A stretch of 64,000 nt of DNA, taken from positions 1,674,001-1,738,000 of the forward strand of contig JAKZZE010000004.1 of assembly GCA_024220505.1 (NCBI GenBank), written 5' to 3'. This DNA comes from Rhizopus arrhizus. Its lineage: Eukaryota > Mucoromycota > Mucoromycetes > Mucorales > Rhizopodaceae. Positions within the stretch are counted from its first letter, which is position 1; every line of letters starts with the position of its first letter. Below, in pieces: positions 58,485 to 64,000 of the stretch. The notes below the pieces were generated by a model that saw only the letters and a list, made by a program, of their open reading frames with translations, did not search any database and was not told where the DNA came from. A program made the translations under genes and the position numbers.

Positions 58485-61062
58485 ATGGCGCAAACTGAAG
58501 GGTATTCGTCTATTCCTGAAGAAAGGAATGAGAACGAGGTAGACGACCAACAAGGAAGAGAAGCCAAAGACAGCTTTTTTGAGAAAATTAGAAAATGGTG
58601 GTCTAATGTAAGCAGGTCTACATCAGAAACTGCACCTCTGCTCAACAGACGCACAATGACTTTGGAACCACCCAAACCTAGCCCCTTGAAGACTATTTTG
58701 CTTATAGCTGGTTCTTTTATTGTAATTGTCGTATTTCTTATAGCAATAATAAGTAGTGCTGATAGTGCAGGTAAATAATAGATGCTTAGACAATATAAAT
58801 GTTTTTAATGAAATACATTAAAAGATACACCAACAAGGAGATTATCAAATGCTGAAAAAATGATGCTTGATTTACCTTCTTCGAAAAGACTCAAAAGCTA
58901 CCTGAAAAATTATACATCAGAACCTCATGTTGCTGGGACAATGTCGGATAAACGCCAAGCAGAATGGACTCGACAGAAATTCAATGAGTTTGGTATTCCT
59001 GGTGCAAAAATCGAGACATACTATCCCTTGCTGAACTACCCTGTTTCTCGTCGGCTGGCCATTGTCTCTGGTCCCGAAGAACTTCGGTATGAAGCTAAAC
59101 TGAAAGAAGATAGAATTGACGAAGACCCTACCACTGAAAATCCAGATATTGTGCCATTGTTTCATGGTAAGATATTTGAGTCAGAATATAGATAGAGTGA
59201 GTGTTCATCCAAAATTGGTAGGATATTCTAAAAATGGAACCGCAAAAGGCCCTGTTATCTATGCAAATTATGGACGTCTGGAGGACTTTCAATTTTTAGT
59301 GGATCAGGGCGTACAAGTGAATGGAAGTATTGCACTCGTCAGATATGGATTCAACGTACGCGGATTGAAAATAAGAGCAGCTGAAAAATATGGATGTGTA
59401 GGTGTATTGATTTATAGTGACCCTATTGATGATGGGCCATTGAATAAAGAGAACGAAGGCCAACCTGCAGAATCATACCCTAATGGTCCTTGGCGAACCC
59501 CAAGCTCTGTTCAGCGTGGTTCTGTTTCTTACATATCCTTGGGTGTTGGTGATCCTTTAACTCCCGGTTATCCTGCCACCAAAAATGCTACACGTATCCC
59601 TCAAGAGGAAGTAAACAGTCTACCTAGTATCCCATCTTTGCCTTTATCGTGGGAGGATGCTTTACCTCTTCTCAAAGCTACCGAGGGACACGGTGTGTTT
59701 GGTGAGTTTGATTGGGCTGGAGGACTAGAGAATGTCCGATATTACAGTGGGCCAAGTGAAGGAATGATTGAGATGGAAAACATTGTGAAATATAATGTGA
59801 CGCCAATTTGGAACGTATTGGGCCGTATTGAGGGCTCTGTCGAACCACATCGTTCTATTATTATTGGTAATCATCGTGACGCATGGGTTGCTGGTGCAGT
59901 AGATCCTTCCTCGGGATCTGCTACCTTGGTAAATGTTCTCCTGAAAGAAAAAGAAATTTATTCTAACAACCCGTCTTAGCTTGAAATTGCCAGAGTTTTA
60001 GGCCAAATGTTACAAACAGGATGGAGACCTAGACGTACGATCATTTTAGCTTCATGGGATGCAGAAGAGTATGGTTTGATTGGTTCAACCGAGTGGGTCG
60101 AGGACAACATTGATTGGCTCAAAGAGGAAGCTGCTGTTTACATTAACTGTGATGTTGGTGTTGCAGGACCACACTTTTCTGCTGCTGCCTCGCCTTCTTT
60201 GAATAAAATCTTGTATGAAGTAACCGGTATGATCAATGACCCACGCACAGGAAAGTCGGTGTATGATGCCTGGCTTGAAAGATCAAATGCTGTGGGTGTT
60301 CCTACAGAAAAGCCTGCAATCGATGTGCTTGGATCTGGCTCTGACTTCACTGCCTTTTTGGATCATGCTGGAATTGCAGCCATGCATTTAAGCTTTGAAG
60401 GAAATTATGGTGTATATCATAGTGTTTATGACAGGTAAAAAGAATGCAAATCTAATTTCTATGGAAAAAAAAAAAGATATTTACCTCTTCCTGGTAGCTT
60501 TCATTATATGGAAAAATTCGGTGATCCTACTTTTGAATATCATGTAGCCATGACAAAGATCTGGGGTTTATTGACGTTACGTTTAGCTGATGATCTTATT
60601 TTGCCTATTCATCCTTTAGACTATTCTCAGGAACTTCAAAAATATGTTCACAAATTGCACTCTTATGCATCGCCTCATTCATTCCCTACCCTCAAAAAAT
60701 CTGTTCACAATTTGGTCAAATTGGCTACTAGCTTTGAGACCAGTTTGGAGCAGATCAATGAAAAATTGAAGGCATTCAACCAGGATGATGACAAGAAATT
60801 AGCGCCTAGATGGGCAAAGCGCGTTGAAAAAATGAATCAAAGATTAACTCAATTTGAGCGAAGTTTTATTGATCCAGAAGGAATCAAGGGTCGTGAATGG
60901 TTTAAGCATGTTGTCTATGCCCCTGGATTATGGACTGGTTATTCTGGCCAAGTATTTCCTGCTATATCTGAAGCATTCGATGAAAAGAATATGTCTTTAG
61001 TTCGACAAGCTGAAAGCAAAGCTGCTCAATGCGTTCAAAATGCGCAAATGGTTATTTCTTAA
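58485..61062 (+). CDS. M28B peptidase, PSMA/transferrin-receptor-like
   Basis: Five exons (58485-58770, 58825-59166, 59222-59928, 59980-60434, 60498-61062), 784 residues. A cytosolic N-terminus and one membrane helix (TILLIAGSFIVIVVFLIAII) give type II topology. A PA domain spans GPVIYANYGRLEDFQFL to VGVLIYSDPID. The peptidase domain has Zn ligands in NHRDAWVAGAVDPSSG, the catalytic Glu in ILASWDAEEYGLIGSTEW, SGSDFTAFLDH, and the last His in YGVYHSVYD; all appear intact. A transferrin-receptor-like dimerisation domain ends the protein. Relatives are human glutamate carboxypeptidase II and yeast Vps70/Tre proteins. Unlike transferrin receptor it should be an active metallopeptidase. The intron at 59929-59979 also reads through without changing frame for some codons. 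Confidence 0.92.
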
Positions 61063-61174
61063 AAATATGGTTTGCATTTACTATTTAATTCATACGAATG
61101 CTTTTTCTTAATGTTATTAAATCGTTTATTACTTTTTTTTTTTACGAGACTTTGATAATATTAAATATAGCAAT

Positions 61175-62530
61175 TTACATTGATAAAAAGAATTTATGTA
61201 TCAGCGGCTGTATTTTAGACACGGGCCCGATCGTCACGACATGACCGGTTTCTGTTTTATAGAATAAGTGATCTACACCTTTCATGATTCGTTTATAAAC
61301 CGGATTATCAGGACGTGTTTTGGATCCATTAATAGCGTCGTCATAATCCTTTGGGTCACCATAGGCGGTTGATATTCCATTTTGATCACAAATCATGACG
61401 CAATTTTTGATAATACGTAATGTTCCTTTATCAATCAATGAAACTACTCTATTTTTGCTTTTCGAATTTGCATTGAATAATGGTGTTGATGCTCCTTCTT
61501 TTACTATCGGTGGAATATGTGAAGAAGATGTTGATGCTACAGTAGGTGGAACTTTTTGATTTGTAAAGGATGATGATGTTGCTACAGTAGGTGGGGCATT
61601 CCTATTGAATGATGAAGAGGGTAGTGCTTTATTAACTGCTGATGAAGTTGGCATGATAATAGGCGACGCTCTTTGTCTAGGTATAGGAATAGCTGGTTGC
61701 TGAGGGGGATATGACTTTTTTGGAGCTGTTTTTACATCTAATTTTGCCCTTTTCGAGAATGATTTATTTTCATCTGGTTCCCTTTGTTTTCCTTGCCGAT
61801 TAACGCCTTTTGTAGCGTCTTTATTCATTATAGTCAAAGACTTGCTTGTTGGAGGCGTTGGAGAGGATTTGTCTTCTATAACAGTTGCAGAAAATACTGA
61901 AAGTTCTTCTTTTTGACATTTGATCAGTTCTTCATATTGTTGTTGATGTCTTTGCAGAATTTCATCAAAGCCTTTAATGTACTTTTTCTATTCACAAAAA
62001 AAAAAAAAAAACAAAAAAATAAGCTCAAATCACTTTTGGATACAAAATAAAGATTTACTCTTAGAATGACTAAAGAATCGTGTTTTTTCTCAGTTGATCT
62101 ATCTTCAGGGATAGCGTCTTTAGGATCAGTAGATGTTTCAGGTTCGCATGTTGAATTTATTGTAAATAGCTCGCTGATTTTATTCCTATTCCCAACTAAA
62201 AACTGTTGCCCACTTATTTCTTCGCAAACTGTGACATTAGGTTGAACAAAACGATTTTCATGAATAGCTCTGAATTGTTCTTCATAGTTCCATAGTTCTT
62301 TTGCTTGCTGAAAACTCAGTCTTTGCTTTTGTCTATTGTGTCTAGTTCTTAATAGATCGTAATGTCGCCTTGTGTTTAAAATATTTAACGGTGTACCCGA
62401 AGGTAAAAATAAATTCTTGTTACTACATAAATAAGATTAGACATCAACATGGGTCAATTGCAATCAACTTTTTTTTTTACTCTAAATCTGTCTCTTCAAA
62501 CGCCCAAAATGGATAATTTTGTGTAAACAT
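61175..62530 (-). CDS. Orphan 408-aa protein
   Basis: Three exons (62481-62530, 62059-62422, 61175-61987) splice in frame. The N-terminal part (MFTQNYPFWAFEETDLEDNK, RRHYDLLRTRHNRQKQRLSF, QAKELWNYEEQFRAIHENRF) is charged and helical. The middle has IKGFDEILQRHQQQYEELIK and a Pro/Ser/Thr-rich disordered stretch with repeated VPPTVA and APPTVA. The C-terminal 100 residues (VSLIDKGTLRIIKNCVMICD, YKRIMKGVDHLFYKTETGHV) look folded. I do not recognise a family; the basic patches suggest a nuclear protein. It is convergent with the peptidase gene across 112 bp. Confidence 0.65.
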
Positions 62531-62932
62531 GTAGTTTACAATTAAAAATAAAAAGAAAAAGAAAGGCCTAAAAGTCACATGTATTTCTTCTATTAAAAAA
62601 AACATTTTTTTTTTTTTTTTTTTTTTTTGATCCGCAAGTTTTATATCCTAAGTCTTTCAACTATTATACATTATTCTGTTAACGATTAGGGTTTTTGTAG
62701 AAAAGGTATTTTAGAGAAAAAGCACAACAATCAAAATAAAACAAATTGGGAGGCTAAAAATAATTCGCTAAAGACCTACTTTAATTAATCACTTATTCAT
62801 TTGAGCATTTATTAACCACAAAAAACATTACAACGTATCATGTCACTTACGCCATCTGTTCTTTTATATATTCAAACTTTTTCTAGCAAAGGTTACTGTT
62901 ATACTGACAGTTACTTGGCTTTCTTTGTAAAC

Positions 62933-62985
<53 letters not shown>

Positions 62986-63141
62986 ATACTAAAAGGGATG
63001 AGTGATTAGGCCAAATGATTTTATTTTGTGTGTGATTTCTATCGCCCAATCAAAATTCCAACAGCCAATAATTTGATTTACAAAGAAGAGGAGAAAAGGG
63101 GATAATAAGGATGGTATATGTAGTTGAATGATAACAATAAG
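62531..63141. other. Intergenic with T-run and 50-nt A-run
   Basis: A 24-nt T-run (62605-62628) and a 50-nt A-run (62934-62983) bracket about 300 bp with no open frame. They may be promoter poly(dA:dT) elements of the orphan gene or the ends of a small retroposed insert. Confidence 0.45.
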
Positions 63142-63934
63142 TTATTTATGTCCTTTGCCTGCTTTTATAAGCCATTGTAAAGTGATATCGATGTTTACTT
63201 GATTCTTTGCTGAAATAGAATAACAAGATACTTCTCGATTTATAATAGATTTAAGGTGTCTATATAAATTAATTAGCTAAATAAACAAATAAATCAATAA
63301 AACTTACAGTGCTTCTACTAGTTCTTCTGCTGTTAATGCCTCTGGTAAATCATTCTTGTTTCCTAATACAAGTACAGGAATATTTGCCAATTGTGGTTTG
63401 TCTAACAAGTTTTTTAATTCTGTATTTGCTGCTTCTAATTTGTCACGATCCGCGGCGTCAACTACAAATCTTTTTTATTTTTTTATTTTGTTAATAAATT
63501 CTAAAGTATAATATTCATATCTTTCTTTATATCTTTACACTATAGCATTCACTCCACGACAATATCTCTCCCACATACTTCTGAAACGTGGTTGTCCTCC
63601 AATATCCCACAACTTCATTGTAACGTTACCTTTTGTTACTTTACGCATATTAAAACCAACTGTTGGTATAGCATCTTCTATAAACTGTCCAGACTATCAC
63701 ATAATATATAATCAATCATACCATTTTCTCTTATAAAAAGAAAACTAAAACTTACTGCTATAACATTCACAAGCGTCGTTTTCCCGCTATTTTGAAGCCC
63801 AACCAAAGTTAACTCCATTTCAGTCTAATAAAAAAGAGTTATCAACACAACTTTCTCTTTCTTTGATATATTCTTTTTACTTTAAAAAACAAGCTTCTTA
63901 ACCAATCTATTAACCGTTGAAAGATTCCAGACAT
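63142..63934 (-). CDS. ARL8: ARL8-type small GTPase
   Basis: Five exons (63881-63934, 63756-63824, 63539-63693, 63308-63469, 63142-63259), 185 residues, nearly the same length as human ARL8 (186). The N-terminal amphipathic helix ([17 protein letters not shown]) replaces a myristoylation site. P-loop GLQNSGKTT, switch [13 protein letters not shown], switch [24 protein letters not shown] and [20 protein letters not shown] complete the G domain. ARL8 controls lysosome/vacuole positioning and fusion. The acceptors at 63470 and 63260 were chosen because the alternatives give stops. Confidence 0.93.
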
Positions 63935-64000
63935 TGCGTACAACAAACGAAATAAATAAAAGAAAAAGAAAAGCGAAAGAAATGAAAAATAAGAAAACAA

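Noticed and set aside
1..64000. CRISPR arrays, operons or bacterial horizontal transfer
   Set aside because: No spaced direct repeats were seen, and genes have spliceosomal introns and eukaryotic families throughout.

Overview
This is nuclear DNA of an early-diverging fungus, almost certainly Mucoromycota and probably Mucorales. The evidence: genes are dense and AT-rich, split by many short introns (mostly 45-70 nt, GTAAG/GTATG donors, TAG/CAG acceptors). UFM1 pathway (DDRGK1), AFG2B, METTL23, ANKRD54, AIF and DESI homologues occur together with fungal cell-wall (ECM33) and carbon-regulation (CreC/WDR20) genes. LINE remnants and a Fanzor-like open reading frame are of kinds I associate with Mucorales. 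No species is claimed. All gene models were spliced by hand; almost all of the confident ones keep an open frame with a total length divisible by three.

Layout. 1-4.3 kb: the left edge cuts a large intron-bearing gene with a TnpB/Fanzor-type RuvC-I-like motif, followed by a 5'-truncated LINE. 4.6-10 kb: compact housekeeping block AFG2B, METTL23, RUD3. 10.1-13.9 kb: graveyard of retroelement ends and a broken gene with a PD-(D/E)XK-like motif. 13.9-20.3 kb: DESI-type isopeptidase, SERF/4F5 protein, mitochondrial uL10m, ECM33-like wall protein, UTP11. 20.3-23.1 kb: AT-rich, gene-free. 23.1-26.5 kb: DDRGK1, ANKRD54-like, secreted phospholipase B. 27.26-28.89 kb: a dead Tc1/mariner element with intact 28-bp inverted repeats. 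30.1-34.4 kb: an orphan gene, the REX3/REXO1 exonuclease and a TDG/MUG DNA glycosylase. 34.4-37 kb: LINE pieces, a Munc13-like fragment, an orphan exon pair and two long A-tracts. 38.3-39.8 kb: a membrane-anchored protoglobin and a P4-ATPase fragment. 44-46.2 kb: TFB4 and SEC62. 48.5-56.4 kb: CreC/WDR20, a bHLH factor, choline-phosphate cytidylyltransferase, Ap4A phosphorylase and AIF. 58.5-64 kb: an M28 transferrin-receptor/PSMA-like peptidase, an orphan 408-aa protein and ARL8.

The functions are mixed (ribosome biogenesis, Golgi and ER trafficking, DNA repair, transcription, phospholipid synthesis), so this is not a dedicated cluster. What stands out is packing: three convergent pairs have stop codons overlapping or one base apart, one divergent pair is separated by 58 bp, and one tandem pair by 53 bp. 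These compact blocks alternate with kilobases of repeat debris.

The best candidates for new biology are the Fanzor-like gene at the left edge, the broken PD-(D/E)XK-like gene, the in-frame lysine/arginine-rich intron in AFG2B, and the overlapping convergent genes in a lineage where RNAi is known to act on endogenous genes.
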